Shown here piece after piece: positions 49,221 to 60,775 of a stretch of DNA of 64,000 nt. The DNA comes from Pandoraea commovens (lineage in GTDB: Bacteria; Pseudomonadota; Gammaproteobacteria; Burkholderiales; Burkholderiaceae): NCBI RefSeq assembly GCF_902459615.1, contig NZ_CABPSA010000012.1, forward strand, positions 1-64,000, written 5' to 3'. How positions within the stretch are numbered: position 1 is the stretch's first letter; each line of letters opens with the position of its first letter. Made by a program: the position numbers and the translations under genes. The notes below the pieces were generated by a model. The model was not told the DNA's origin. It worked only from the letters and a program-made list of their open reading frames with translations, and did not search any database.

Positions 49221-50017
49221 GACAAAACTCCTTAACGTGAGAGATCACTCAAACGAAACTACCTGAGAAGGAAACCCGACCACCGTGCGGGAACCGCCGG
49301 CGAGCGGGCTATTCATCGGCGTACGCATCGAACTACGACCGCTTACGCTAATGAATTCGGCGCTGCGCGCATGACGCTGACCGTATGTGGTCACGCGCGC
49401 AAAAAAATTGCCGGCGACATTGCCGCCAGCAATTCGATTGTCTTGAGAAAGGGGGATCGCCAGATTCTTCGGGGGGTAGCTTGCCTGTCCCGTCATCGGG
49501 ATGGAGGAGATTGCGATAGCGGATAAGCGATACAGCTTGCTATGCACCAAGGTTTTTACGCTCCGTAACTACCAGCTCTCTGTCGCGGGAGGAAAGCAGT
49601 GAGTGCTTTCGTGTGTTCATCGAGACTGCAATTTATTTGAGCGAATAATAATTCTTTTGTGATGCGATGTTAATACTTTGTGCGTAAAAAAGCGCACATC
49701 AATCGTAACGAAGAAGTCAATCTGTTGTATTTGATGCACATCACACTCGCATGTCGATGCGTGCGATGCGTGTGTTCGATGTCTTCGACGTGCTCTGCTG
49801 TGTCTTCGACATGCGCTTCACTGCAATCTCTGAAGCGATCTCCGAAGCCAACTTCGAAGCGAGAACTTCAACGTGCGAGTGAGGATGATGTGTGTGACCG
49901 ACGCCTCTTCTTCGTCTTCTCTTGCATCAGTCACGCGTGCCGGGCACGCACACACCACCCTCTCGAAACCCGCATGGATGCTCGCTTTGCGCGACGCATC
50001 CATTTTTCACTCAATGC
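49221..50017. other. long intergenic region between histone H1-like gene and nrdB
   Basis: 797 bp. An AT-rich patch is at about 49625-49700. From about 49730 to 49870 the DNA is locally repetitive (ATGCGTGCGATGCGTGTG, TTCGATGTCTTCGACGTG, TGTCTTCGACATG and GAAGCGAT/CGAAGC units). No reading frame there has family resemblance; I would not call a gene. The histone promoter is presumably close to its start. Confidence 0.5.
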
Positions 50018-51160
50018 TTAGTCCCAGCTCAGTGCGCCACCGGTCTGGTACTCGATCACTCGCGTTTCGAAGAAGTTTCGTTCCTTCTTCAGGTCGATCA
50101 TTTCGCTCATCCACGGGAACGGATTCTCTTCGTTCGGGTAGAGCGCTTCGAGACCGATCTGTGCGCAACGACGATTCGCGATGAAGCGCAGGTAGCTCTT
50201 GAACATGCCCGCGTTCAGACCGAGCACGCCGCGCGGCATCGTGTCTTCTGCGTAGCGATACTCAAGCTCGACTGCCTTCTTGAACAGCTCGCGAATCTCT
50301 TCGCGGAATTCCGGCGTCCACAGATTCGGGTTTTCCAGCTTCACCTGGTTGATCAGGTCGATGCCGAAGTTGCAGTGCATCGACTCGTCGCGCAGGATGT
50401 ACTGATACTGCTCCGCAGCACCGGTCATCTTGTTCTGACGGCCCAGCGCCAGAATCTGCGTGAAGCCCACGTAGAAGAACAGACCTTCCATGATGCAGGC
50501 GAACACGATCAGCGAACGCAGCAGCTTCTGGTCAGCTTCCTGCGTACCTGTCTTGAACGACGGATCGGCCACCACTTCAATGAACGGCAGAAGGAATTCG
50601 TCCTTGTCGCGGATCGACGCCACTTCGTGATACGCGTTGAAGATCTCGGCTTCGTCCAGACCCAGGCTTTCGACGATGTACTGATAGGCGTGCGTGTGGA
50701 TCGCTTCTTCAAACGCCTGACGCAGCAGGAACTGACGGCACTCCGGCGCAGTGATGTGGCGATAGGTGCCCAACACGATATTGTTCGCGGCAAGCGAGTC
50801 GGCCGTCACGAAGAAGCCGAGGTTGCGCTTGATGATGCGGCGCTCGTCTTCGGTCAGACCGTTCGGGTCCTTCCACAAGGCGATGTCGCGCGACATGTTG
50901 ATTTCCTGCGGCATCCAGTGGTTCGCGCAACCGGCAAGGTACTTTTCCCAGGCCCACTTGTACTTGAACGGCACCAGTTGGTTCACGTCCGTCGTGCCGT
51001 TGATCACGCGCTTGTCCGAGGCGCTCACGCGGCGCGTCGACTGCGAGGCGATCGTGTGCGGCGCGTCGTCTTGCGTGCCCAGAATGTTCGATGCAGGCGC
51101 AGCCGGTGCTGCGGCAGGTGCCGGTTTGGCGGTAGAGGTCTCTTCTTCCCAGTTCAGCAT
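50018..51160 (-). CDS. nrdB: ribonucleotide reductase class Ia, beta subunit
   Basis: 380-residue small subunit carrying the di-iron/tyrosyl radical cofactor of ribonucleotide reductase. The di-iron helices are visible ([41 protein letters not shown], and [17 protein letters not shown]), and the C-terminus ALSWD is the R1-docking tail type. An Ala/Pro-rich N-terminal about 30 residues precede the conserved part. It lacks the direct upstream partner: nrdA lies 1.7 kb away with an aldose-epimerase gene on the other strand between. A pair of NrdR-like boxes is 324-370 bp upstream of its ATG. Confidence 0.97.
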   Translation of the reverse strand: MLNWEEETSTAKPAPAAAPAAPASNILGTQDDAPHTIASQSTRRVSASDKRVINGTTDVNQLVPFKYKWAWEKYLAGCANHWMPQEINMSRDIALWKDPNGLTEDERRIIKRNLGFFVTADSLAANNIVLGTYRHITAPECRQFLLRQAFEEAIHTHAYQYIVESLGLDEAEIFNAYHEVASIRDKDEFLLPFIEVVADPSFKTGTQEADQKLLRSLIVFACIMEGLFFYVGFTQILALGRQNKMTGAAEQYQYILRDESMHCNFGIDLINQVKLENPNLWTPEFREEIRELFKKAVELEYRYAEDTMPRGVLGLNAGMFKSYLRFIANRRCAQIGLEALYPNEENPFPWMSEMIDLKKERNFFETRVIEYQTGGALSWD

Positions 51161-51483
51161 AGGGTCTCGGTCCGTTCAGGTTGATGCGAAACACGTTTGG
51201 TACGCGTATCGCCGAAGTGACAGATCAGCCGTTCGCGCACGAAGGCCGACGAAAAAATTGCGATATTGCTGCCGTCAATCAGAGGACGACGACGAAAAAT
51301 CCGCGAGTGGCAATGCTTGGTATTGGGGGTAAAGCAGATTCGCTTTCGCGCTAATTTGAATGACAACGTCGATGATGACTCCGGTCCCGAGGCTGCAATC
51401 TTTGTCTTGCAACATCATGATCTCCCGACGTCGATCGAATGACTCCAATTTAGCACAATACCGTCACGCATTCCAGTCCATCG

Positions 51484-51499
51484 ACACCATATATTGTGT
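51484..51499. promoter_or_regulatory. NrdR box 1 upstream of nrdB
   Basis: ACACCATATATTGTGT, matching the NrdR consensus acaCwAtATaTwGtgt nearly throughout. The ATP-cone repressor NrdR is not in the window. Distal partner box starts exactly 31 bp away. Confidence 0.82.
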
Positions 51500-51514
51500 C
51501 GTGTCATGCCGCCA

Positions 51515-51530
51515 CCACAATACCTAGTGT
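51515..51530. promoter_or_regulatory. NrdR box 2 upstream of nrdB
   Basis: CCACAATACCTAGTGT, three mismatches from consensus. Start-to-start spacing of 31 bp from box 1, about three helical turns, is the normal NrdR pairing distance. Confidence 0.75.
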
Positions 51531-51749
51531 TTGCGAGCATACCGTCGTCACGTGACGCGCGGCCTTGCGGGACCGGCATCTTGCCACGAAACGACGCCGC
51601 ACGACAGCGTTTGCAGTGCATCAAAATGACGCGCGGCCGCATTGGCGTATCCTGTGCGGCAAGCGCCAGAGCGTCGCGGACCGGAACACAAGATTGCGGC
51701 GCGCGCCACTGCCACCACCTCCCCGGCGCCAACGAAGGAGATACTGACG

Positions 51750-52712
51750 ATGACATCCCCACGCGCCGACGGCGCACAGGCCCCGGCCAACGAACCGGGT
51801 CCGACACCGCTCACCCTCACCCCCGGCAAACCGATCCGCCTCGCCAGAGGTGCGCTCATCGCCGAAGTGCAGCCGGGTTGCGGCGCGCGCCTGTCGCGTC
51901 TGGCGCGTCGCGACACCCGCGGCGACCTGTTCGACTACCTCGTACCGCTCGGCAATGAGCCATTTTCCTCGGACGAATGGCCCAAGGCCGGTGCGTTCCC
52001 AATGCTGCCGTATACCAATATGTTGCGCGACGACACGCTGCACTGGCGCGGTAGCACCATCACCGTTCACGAGACGCCCGCCACGTCGAGTTCGTTGCAT
52101 GGCTGGGGGCTGCGACGCGCGTGGGAGGTCGTCGACGAAAGCACGCATTGCTGCGTGCTGCAACTCGACAGCCCCGCGCAGCCCGAATGGCCCTGGCACT
52201 ATCAGGCGTACCTTTCGGTGACGCTCGACGAGCAAGGCGTCGACATGCAGCTCTCGCTCACCAACCTCTCGGCGCAGGACATGCCCGCAGGGCTCGGCCT
52301 GCACCCGTACTTTCGCTGGCCCGCCGGCGCGCGCGTGGCGTTCGAGTCCGAGGCGCTGTGGCGCTCGCCGTCGGAGGACATTCGCTGGCCGAGCGAGCAA
52401 CGCGTGCACGTCGGGCAGATGGAAGTGGTGTCGGTCGGCGGTGGCCTGGATACGGGCGGACGTTCGACCTGGTTTGCCGAAGTCCCCACCGAGTCGGGAC
52501 GCTTCGACGCCCGCATCGACTACGCTGGCGGGCTGCGCAGCGCCACCGTGCGTAGCGACGATGCGACCTGGCTCGTCCTGCACTCGCCCGCTGGCCGCCC
52601 CTATCTCTGTCTGGAGCCGTCGACGCATCGCGTGGGCGAGTTCGACACCGACCACGTAGTGCTCGCTCACGGTCAGACGCTCGATCTGTCGATGCGCATC
52701 GATCTGGCCTGA
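51750..52712 (+). CDS. aldose 1-epimerase-like protein (GalM family)
   Basis: 320-residue beta-sandwich protein. Early motif LIAEVQPGCGARLSRLARRD and PFSSDEW-PKAGAFPMLPYTNMLRD; the catalytic-His region is SSLHGWGLRRAWEV; a second His lies in GLGLHPYFRWPAGA. These fit the aldose epimerase/mutarotase superfamily, but the exact sugar is unknown. The ATG at 51750 has an AAGGAG site. It is the only + strand gene between nrdB and nrdA, placing it beside the NrdR boxes of nrdB. A terminator follows. Confidence 0.87.
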   Translation: MTSPRADGAQAPANEPGPTPLTLTPGKPIRLARGALIAEVQPGCGARLSRLARRDTRGDLFDYLVPLGNEPFSSDEWPKAGAFPMLPYTNMLRDDTLHWRGSTITVHETPATSSSLHGWGLRRAWEVVDESTHCCVLQLDSPAQPEWPWHYQAYLSVTLDEQGVDMQLSLTNLSAQDMPAGLGLHPYFRWPAGARVAFESEALWRSPSEDIRWPSEQRVHVGQMEVVSVGGGLDTGGRSTWFAEVPTESGRFDARIDYAGGLRSATVRSDDATWLVLHSPAGRPYLCLEPSTHRVGEFDTDHVVLAHGQTLDLSMRIDLA

Positions 52713-52743
52713 TCCGAAAACACACGTTAGCCGCAGCCAAAGA

Positions 52744-52778
52744 AAAACCCCGTCGCCCTTTCGGATCGACGGGGTTTT
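52744..52778. terminator. terminator between the aldose epimerase and nrdA
   Basis: AAAACCCCGTCG / CGACGGGGTTTT 12-bp stem between convergent genes; A run on the left and T run on the right let it serve both. Confidence 0.9.
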
Positions 52779-52827
52779 CCCGAAGACGCGAGCCGCATGT
52801 GACATGCGGCACCGCATCACAAACAAC

Positions 52828-55779
<2,952 letters not shown>

Positions 55780-55852
55780 GTAAAAACTCCCGTTCCAATG
55801 AGATGGTGCTGTTAGCGCACTTCCACCAGCAATACTGAGTACTGAAGTCGGC

Positions 55853-55873
55853 AAAAATGCGCCCTGGGGGCGC
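55853..55873 (-). terminator. terminator-like hairpin in the nrdA leader
   Basis: On the minus strand GCGCCC, 3-base loop, GGGCGC, then ATTTTT. It lies about 75 bp before the nrdA ATG, between the NrdR boxes and the gene. Could be an attenuator or simple secondary structure. Confidence 0.5.
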
Positions 55874-56017
55874 CGATGGAGCGAAGTGCTGAACACCGCA
55901 CGACCGACGGACGGCCAAGGGTTCGAGGTGTCCGCTGCACGGCTTTGCTGCTGTGCCGCCCCACAAAACGCCGCAGGACAAGCACGGTATTGATGGATCT
56001 TGCTTCCCGGTCACTGA

Positions 56018-56033
56018 CCACTATATGTAGTGG
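56018..56033. promoter_or_regulatory. NrdR box 1 upstream of nrdA
   Basis: CCACTATATGTAGTGG, near-palindromic and close to the NrdR consensus. 31 bp (start to start) from the next box. Confidence 0.85.
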
Positions 56034-56048
56034 TTGGGGGCCGGATTG

Positions 56049-56064
56049 GCACTAAGTATAGTGG
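56049..56064. promoter_or_regulatory. NrdR box 2 upstream of nrdA
   Basis: GCACTAAGTATAGTGG, keeping the CACTA...TAGTG core. Same 31-bp spacing as at nrdB. Confidence 0.82.
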
Positions 56065-56153
56065 AGATGACGCACTCCGCAAACTCAAAAATTTCATTCC
56101 CGGGAAGGCCCGTCGGGTCTTCGTGTCAAGCAAAACCTGCCACCCGGTGAGGG

Positions 56154-56753
56154 TTAATCTGCCTTCTGAAACGGCAGCGCCTCCGGCGCCAGCGCGGCCA
56201 TCCGACGCAGCCGTTGCCACTCGAAGTGCGGCCCCGGGTCCGTCTTCCGACCAGGTGCTATATCGGCATGTCCGGCCACGGCTTGAATCGGATAATGCTC
56301 ACGCAAAACACGCGTAAGCGCCGCCAATGTCGCGTACTGCGCCGCCGTGAAAGGTACGTCGTCCGTCCCTTCCAATTCGACGCCGATCGAGAAATCGTTG
56401 CAGCGCGTGCGTCCCTCGAACGACGACGCCCCCGCATGCCACGCCCGCGCATCGCACGACACGTACTGTTGCAACGCACCATCGCGACGCACCAGAAAAT
56501 GCGACGACACGTGCACGCCGCGAATCTCGTCGAAGAACGGATGCGCATCGTGATCGAGCCGGTTCTGGAAGAACGCCGGAATCTCGTCGCCGCCGAATTG
56601 CCCCGGCGGCAGCGAGATGTTGTGGACCACGAGCAAACCGATGGGCATACCCGGCGGACGCACGTCAAAGTTCGGCGACGGCAGGCGCTCTGCCTGCCGC
56701 ACCCATCCTTCGGCGTCGAGTGTGAGCGCGGGCAGTTTGTCCGGTGCGTTCAT
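56154..56753 (-). CDS. ampD: 1,6-anhydro-N-acetylmuramyl-L-alanine amidase AmpD
   Basis: 199-residue cytosolic zinc amidase that cleaves 1,6-anhydroMurNAc-peptides in peptidoglycan recycling and, in many Gram-negatives, controls AmpC beta-lactamase induction. Zinc ligands: His in LLVVHNISLPPG, and His/Asp in AGHADIAPGRKTDPGPHFEW. Family segments FDEIRGVHVSSHFLVRRDG and FSIGVELEG are present. A TACAAT -10 candidate (56931-56936) is about 180 bp upstream. Mpl, in the same window, uses its tripeptide product. Confidence 0.97.
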   Translation of the reverse strand: MNAPDKLPALTLDAEGWVRQAERLPSPNFDVRPPGMPIGLLVVHNISLPPGQFGGDEIPAFFQNRLDHDAHPFFDEIRGVHVSSHFLVRRDGALQQYVSCDARAWHAGASSFEGRTRCNDFSIGVELEGTDDVPFTAAQYATLAALTRVLREHYPIQAVAGHADIAPGRKTDPGPHFEWQRLRRMAALAPEALPFQKAD

Positions 56754-56930
56754 GCGTCACCTCGCGAACGCGCGGCCGCGACGTCGACGCCGCTGCGCCA
56801 CCCGAATCGACGCGTCGATGGAGACGATCGAACAGATAGCAGCGGGGCAAACGACCGGAGCGAAACGTTAGGGGACGCAGATGACTGGAGCATGACGGGC
56901 ACAACGAACTCCCGTAGAGCGAGGGGTGGC

Positions 56931-56936
56931 ATTGTA
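56931..56936 (-). promoter_or_regulatory. -10 candidate (TACAAT) of ampD
   Basis: Minus strand GGGCTACAAT, the same decamer as upstream of maeB and the RNB gene. No clear -35. Confidence 0.35.
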
Positions 56937-57065
56937 GCCCACTTGGCGTGACGTCGCCGGTGACCGGCCCGGTCGGGAAGTCCGCCGCGAGGCAGGCGAA
57001 GTCCCAGTGTCGTGTGGGACTTCGTCCGAAACAAGTCGAAAAATAAAAAGGAAATTCCCAAAGAA

Positions 57066-57097
57066 GAAGCCCCTCGCCTGACCTGGCCGAGAGGCTT
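57066..57097 (-). terminator. probable terminator of the DUF1269 gene
   Basis: On the minus strand GAAGCCTCTCG / CGAGGGGCTTC (one mismatch) followed by TTCTTT. It lies about 165 bp after the DUF1269 stop. Confidence 0.5.
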
Positions 57098-57260
57098 CCG
57101 TGGGCGTGTCCACGCCCGGGGATGGCACCGCTCTCGTGTCATACAACACGGACACCATCCCGCGCCGCTCACAGGTGCGACGCTAATGGCCGTTGCCGGC
57201 CGGTAAAACGCGTTGGCACTCGCAATAACGTCACTGTCCTTGGTCTCCCTCCGTTCGATT

Positions 57261-57779
57261 TCAGGGGAACGCCGGAATCGCGGCCTCGATGCCCTCCATA
57301 TGGGCTTCGGGGTGATGCTCCTTGAGCATCTCGCGAATCTCCTCGACGCGGCTCTCGCGCACATCCACCATCAGCAGGATCATGCCGCGCTCCAGCGGTT
57401 CACGAAACGTCTTGAGTCGCGAGTTAGGCACCGAGACACCGATCATGCTCGACACCCATGCGCCGAACAGCGCGCCGAGCGGTGCCGTCACGATCATCAA
57501 CTCCCATTGGGGACGTGTGCCCACGATGGGGAAAAACGCCGCGACTGCACCGACTGCCAGACCACAGAAGCCGCCGATCACGAGCCCGGCTTCGGCGCCG
57601 TGCACGATATCGGAAGTCTGTAGCAGGTTAGCCTCGTGCAGTCCCTCCAGGTCCATTTCGTCACGTGCCATAAAGTGGATGTGACGCTCCTCGATCCGGG
57701 CGAGCAACAGATCGCTCATCGTGCGCTGGGCACTGGCCAGATCGGGAAGAAGGAAATACATCCGTCTGCGCATTAGCAT
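57261..57779 (-). CDS. DUF1269-family membrane protein
   Basis: 172-residue protein of unknown function. The N-terminal MRRRMYFLLPDLASAQRTMSDLLLARI and the middle pair of glycine-rich membrane stretches (GAEAGLVIGGFCGLAVGAVAAFFPIV and MIVTAPLGALFGAWVSSMIGV) are typical; the C-terminal VDVRESRVEEIREMLKEHHPEAHMEG is a family ending. The ATG at 57779 with an AGGAGGG ribosome site is chosen; the open frame extends 45 codons upstream without support. Probably membrane-associated; no partner visible. Confidence 0.85.
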   Translation of the reverse strand: MLMRRRMYFLLPDLASAQRTMSDLLLARIEERHIHFMARDEMDLEGLHEANLLQTSDIVHGAEAGLVIGGFCGLAVGAVAAFFPIVGTRPQWELMIVTAPLGALFGAWVSSMIGVSVPNSRLKTFREPLERGMILLMVDVRESRVEEIREMLKEHHPEAHMEGIEAAIPAFP

Positions 57780-57976
57780 GTTGCGCCCTCCTGTCGTCGC
57801 CCCGTCCGCCTGTAAGACCGTTTCGACACAGCTCGACGAATGGGGTCGGTTACTGTGTTTTAGTGCATGCGACAGGCATGCGCAAGCCGGTGCAGGCCGT
57901 GAGCGGCGATGCAAAGCGTTCGCAGGGACTCAGGGGATCGGGCGAGATGAGCAGAGATGTGCAGGGATGCGCGATC

Positions 57977-57999
57977 GCTGCGCGGACGGGCCGCGCAGC
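57977..57999. other. 9-bp hairpin downstream of the PP0621-like gene
   Basis: GCTGCGCGG / CCGCGCAGC perfect stem with a 5-base loop, 5 bp past the stop of the small gene. Without a T run, a terminator role is uncertain. Confidence 0.4.
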
Positions 58000-58004
58000 A
58001 GGAC

Positions 58005-58301
58005 TCAGACGCGGTGTTCGCGCGCGAGGTAGGCGTCGCGATGCGCGGTGCTGCAAAAGTGTTTGCCGCCAGCGCCCGACAACGATTCGCTTTCGGGAAG
58101 ATAGGTATCGCACTCGCTGCAACGCACCATGCGCTCGGCGGGCGGCAGCGATTGCTGGGTCGTGGTCTGGCCACCATTGCCCTGCGGCGTGCGCATGCGC
58201 TCATTTCGTTGGGGGCCTTCGGAATTGCGCTTACGCTCGTTGTGACGCATCCACCACGTCCCGGCAATAAGGAGCAACAGTAACAGCAGGATATTGCGCA
58301 T
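58005..58301 (-). CDS. PP0621-family small membrane protein
   Basis: 98 residues. One N-terminal membrane segment (MRNILLLLLLLIAGTWWM) then a Gln/Arg/Asn-rich linker. The C-terminal part has a Cys-rich motif MVRCSECDTYLPESESLSGAGGKHFCSTAHRDAYL, a zinc-ribbon-like CxxC...C pattern. Proteins of this family follow ccsA in many proteobacteria; function unknown, a role in cytochrome maturation is only a guess. Starts 6 bp after ccsA. Confidence 0.85.
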   Translation of the reverse strand: MRNILLLLLLLIAGTWWMRHNERKRNSEGPQRNERMRTPQGNGGQTTTQQSLPPAERMVRCSECDTYLPESESLSGAGGKHFCSTAHRDAYLAREHRV

Positions 58302-58307
58302 CGCGCT

Positions 58308-59192
58308 TCAAGTCTCCGTCATGCGATGCAGCACCACCTCAAGCACGAAGCGAGAACCGACATACGCCAGCAACAGCGCCACGAACGACGCCAGAACCCA
58401 ACGCAGCGCGACCTTGCCGCGCCACCCGTAAAAATGCCGCCCCAGCAGCACCGCGCCGAACATCAGCCACGACACCACCGCGAACACGGTCTTATGATCG
58501 ATGCGCACCGCGCGCCCGAAGAGTGCCTCGGAGAACATCACGCCGGAGATCAGCGTCAGCGTAAGCAGTACGAACCCTGCGCCGATCAGACGGAACAGCA
58601 GCTTCTCCATCGTAAGCAGCGGCGGCAGCGTCTCAAGCCAGCGCGAGAGCCAGCCCGTCGCCTCGTTGCTGCGCGACGGATGCAGTTGCCGCTCGGCATA
58701 GATCATCAGCAATGCGTGCAACGCCGCCAGCGCGAACAGACCGTAGGCCATGTTGGCGATGATGAAGTGCGCCTTGAACACCGGATTGGCGGCAAATCCC
58801 AGAATGCGCACGTCCGGAAAGATCATCGGCAACAGACACGCGACAGCTGCCACGGGTGTGACCATCAGTCGCAGGCTCTCGAGCGGGAAAAAGAAACTCT
58901 CGATCCAGTAGATGCCGACCGAAAGCCACAACATGGCCGAGAGCATGTACGCGAAACCGAAGTGCATGCTGTCGGCGCGGAAGATCGTCTGATGCAGCAA
59001 CACCCCGTGCAGCACGAGCGCGGCGAACAGCGAAAGCTGCATCGGCCAGCGCGAGGGCGTGCCCGTGACGGGCGCAGGCGCGACTTGTCCGCCCGCGAGT
59101 GCGAGCGCGGCGTCGCGCCGGTATCCTTGCCACGAACAAACCGCCAACCCGGCGTAGAGGATGGCGGTCAGCGCATACAGTAAAATAGTCAT
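58308..59192 (-). CDS. CcsA/YpjD-type cytochrome c assembly membrane protein
   Basis: 294-residue polytopic inner-membrane protein with eight or so hydrophobic segments (for example ILLYALTAILYAGLAV, FAALVLHGVLLHQTIF, FGFAYMLSAMLWLSVGIYW, LIGAGFVLLTLTLISGVMF and FAVVSWLMFGAVLLGRH). It resembles the CcmC/CcsA family, possibly with heme-handling or Mg/Co-efflux-linked (CorE/YpjD) roles; the sequence alone cannot separate these. It precedes a PP0621-like gene and is divergent from ffh, a conserved arrangement. Confidence 0.88.
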   Translation of the reverse strand: MTILLYALTAILYAGLAVCSWQGYRRDAALALAGGQVAPAPVTGTPSRWPMQLSLFAALVLHGVLLHQTIFRADSMHFGFAYMLSAMLWLSVGIYWIESFFFPLESLRLMVTPVAAVACLLPMIFPDVRILGFAANPVFKAHFIIANMAYGLFALAALHALLMIYAERQLHPSRSNEATGWLSRWLETLPPLLTMEKLLFRLIGAGFVLLTLTLISGVMFSEALFGRAVRIDHKTVFAVVSWLMFGAVLLGRHFYGWRGKVALRWVLASFVALLLAYVGSRFVLEVVLHRMTET

Positions 59193-59303
59193 GTTTGAAG
59201 TTTACACCAGCCCATGAGGGGCGCGCTGCCGTGCTTGCCACCGCCGTCTACGGCCCGGGGGGCGGGCAACCGAGGCCGCTGAAGGTCTTACAGGATACGT
59301 TTC

Positions 59304-60668
59304 ATGCTCGACAATCTCACTACGCGCCTTGCCAAAGTCGTCAAGACCCTGCGCGGCGAAGCCCGGCTGACCGAAGCCAACACGCAGGAAATGCTGCGCG
59401 AAGTGCGCCTCGCCCTGCTCGAGGCCGACGTCGCCCTGCCGGTGGTGCGCGATTTCATCGCCAAGGTGAAGGAAAAGGCCCTCGGTGAGGAAGTCATTTC
59501 CAGCCTGTCGCCCGGCCAGGCACTCGTCGGCGTGGTGCAGCGCGAACTGACCGCGCTGATGGGCGGCGACTACGAAGGCCGTGCCGCCGAACTCAATCTC
59601 GCCACTACCCCGCCTGCCATCATCCTGATGGCCGGTTTGCAGGGTGCAGGTAAGACGACGACCGTCGGTAAGCTCGCCAAGCTGCTGCGCGCCCAGAAGA
59701 AGAAAGTCCTCACGGTTTCCACCGACGTCTACCGCCCCGCCGCTATCGCCCAGTTGGAGACGGTCACGAAGCAGGTCGACGCCGACTTCTTCCCGTCGCA
59801 ACCCGACCAGAAGCCGGTCGATATCGCCCGCGCCGCCGTGGACTGGGCACGTCGCCATCACCATGAAGTGCTGCTCGTCGATACGGCCGGCCGTCTGGGT
59901 ATTGACGAAGCGATGATGCAGGAAATTAGTGCCCTGCACGCTGAGCTGAAACCGATCGAAACGCTGTTCGTCGTCGACGCCATGCTCGGCCAGGACGCCG
60001 TGAACACCGCCCGCGCCTTCAACGACGCGCTGCCGCTCACCGGCGTGGTGCTCACCAAGCTCGACGGCGATTCGCGCGGCGGTGCGGCGCTGTCGGTGCG
60101 TCACGTCACGGGCAAGCCGATCAAGTTCGTCGGTGTCGGCGAAAAGCTCGACGGCCTCGAAGTCTTCTACCCGGATCGCATGGCGAACCGGATTCTCGGC
60201 ATGGGCGACATTCTCGCGCTCGTCGAGGAAGCCCAACGCGGCGTTGACGTTCAGGCCGCGCAAAAGCTCGCCGACAAGGTCAAGAAGGGTGGCGACTTCG
60301 ATCTGAACGACTTCAAGGCGCAGATCGGCCAGATGAAGAAGATGGGCGGCCTGTCGTCGCTCATGGACAAGCTGCCGGCCCAATTCCAGGCCGCCGCCAG
60401 CCAGACCAATATGGATCAGGCCGAGAAGCAGGTGCGCCGCATGGAAGGCATCATCAACTCGATGACGCCCGCCGAGCGCGCCAAGCCGGAACTGATCAAG
60501 GCGAGCCGCAAGCGCCGTATCGCCGCCGGTGCGGGCGTTCAGGTGCAGGAAGTCAACCGCATGCTGAATCAGTACGATCAGATGCGCACGATGATGAAGA
60601 AACTCAAAGGCGGTGGCATGATGAAGATGATGCGCAGCATGAAGGGCATGATGCCCGGCATGCGCTGA
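59304..60668 (+). CDS. ffh: signal recognition particle protein Ffh
   Basis: 454-residue GTPase that binds signal sequences with 4.5S RNA and brings ribosomes to FtsY. NG domain: GLQGAGKTTTVGKLAKLL (P-loop), DTAGRLGID and TKLDGDSRGGAAL (G motifs). The Met-rich M domain is at the C-terminus (MRTMMKKLKGGGMMKMMRSMKGMMPGMR). Start ATG at 59304. It is divergent from ccsA and followed by the hypoxanthine phosphoribosyltransferase gene after about 107 bp. Confidence 0.98.
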   Translation: MLDNLTTRLAKVVKTLRGEARLTEANTQEMLREVRLALLEADVALPVVRDFIAKVKEKALGEEVISSLSPGQALVGVVQRELTALMGGDYEGRAAELNLATTPPAIILMAGLQGAGKTTTVGKLAKLLRAQKKKVLTVSTDVYRPAAIAQLETVTKQVDADFFPSQPDQKPVDIARAAVDWARRHHHEVLLVDTAGRLGIDEAMMQEISALHAELKPIETLFVVDAMLGQDAVNTARAFNDALPLTGVVLTKLDGDSRGGAALSVRHVTGKPIKFVGVGEKLDGLEVFYPDRMANRILGMGDILALVEEAQRGVDVQAAQKLADKVKKGGDFDLNDFKAQIGQMKKMGGLSSLMDKLPAQFQAAASQTNMDQAEKQVRRMEGIINSMTPAERAKPELIKASRKRRIAAGAGVQVQEVNRMLNQYDQMRTMMKKLKGGGMMKMMRSMKGMMPGMR

Positions 60669-60775
60669 TTGAGACTCATCCGGTCGCGGTCCGGTCTGAA
60701 CTACGGGCTTTCCGTATATACTCCGGGCCGCACATAGCGAAACCCCCGCAACACCGTTCCACAGGGTCGCCCCAT

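Larger units (their letters stand above)
51161..51749. other. regulatory region between nrdB and the aldose epimerase
   Basis: 589 bp. It contains two NrdR-like boxes (51484-51499 and 51515-51530). Between them and the nrdB ATG is a roughly 320-bp leader with no supported gene. On the + strand the AAGGAG ribosome site (51735-51740) of the epimerase closes the region. Confidence 0.7.
55780..56153. other. nrdA promoter/leader region
   Basis: 374 bp with no gene. It holds two NrdR boxes (56018-56033, 56049-56064) and, in the leader, a GC-rich hairpin with a T run on the nrdA strand (55853-55873). Confidence 0.75.
56754..57260. other. intergenic region with several hairpins
   Basis: 507 bp between ampD and the DUF1269 gene, both on the minus strand. 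It contains three stable stems in a row (56999-57022, 57066-57097, 57101-57118) and the ampD promoter. No open reading frame has family resemblance. Confidence 0.6.

Noticed and set aside
49245-49550. 101-codon frame upstream of the histone gene
   Set aside because: No ribosome site or family pattern; likely non-coding leader of the histone gene.
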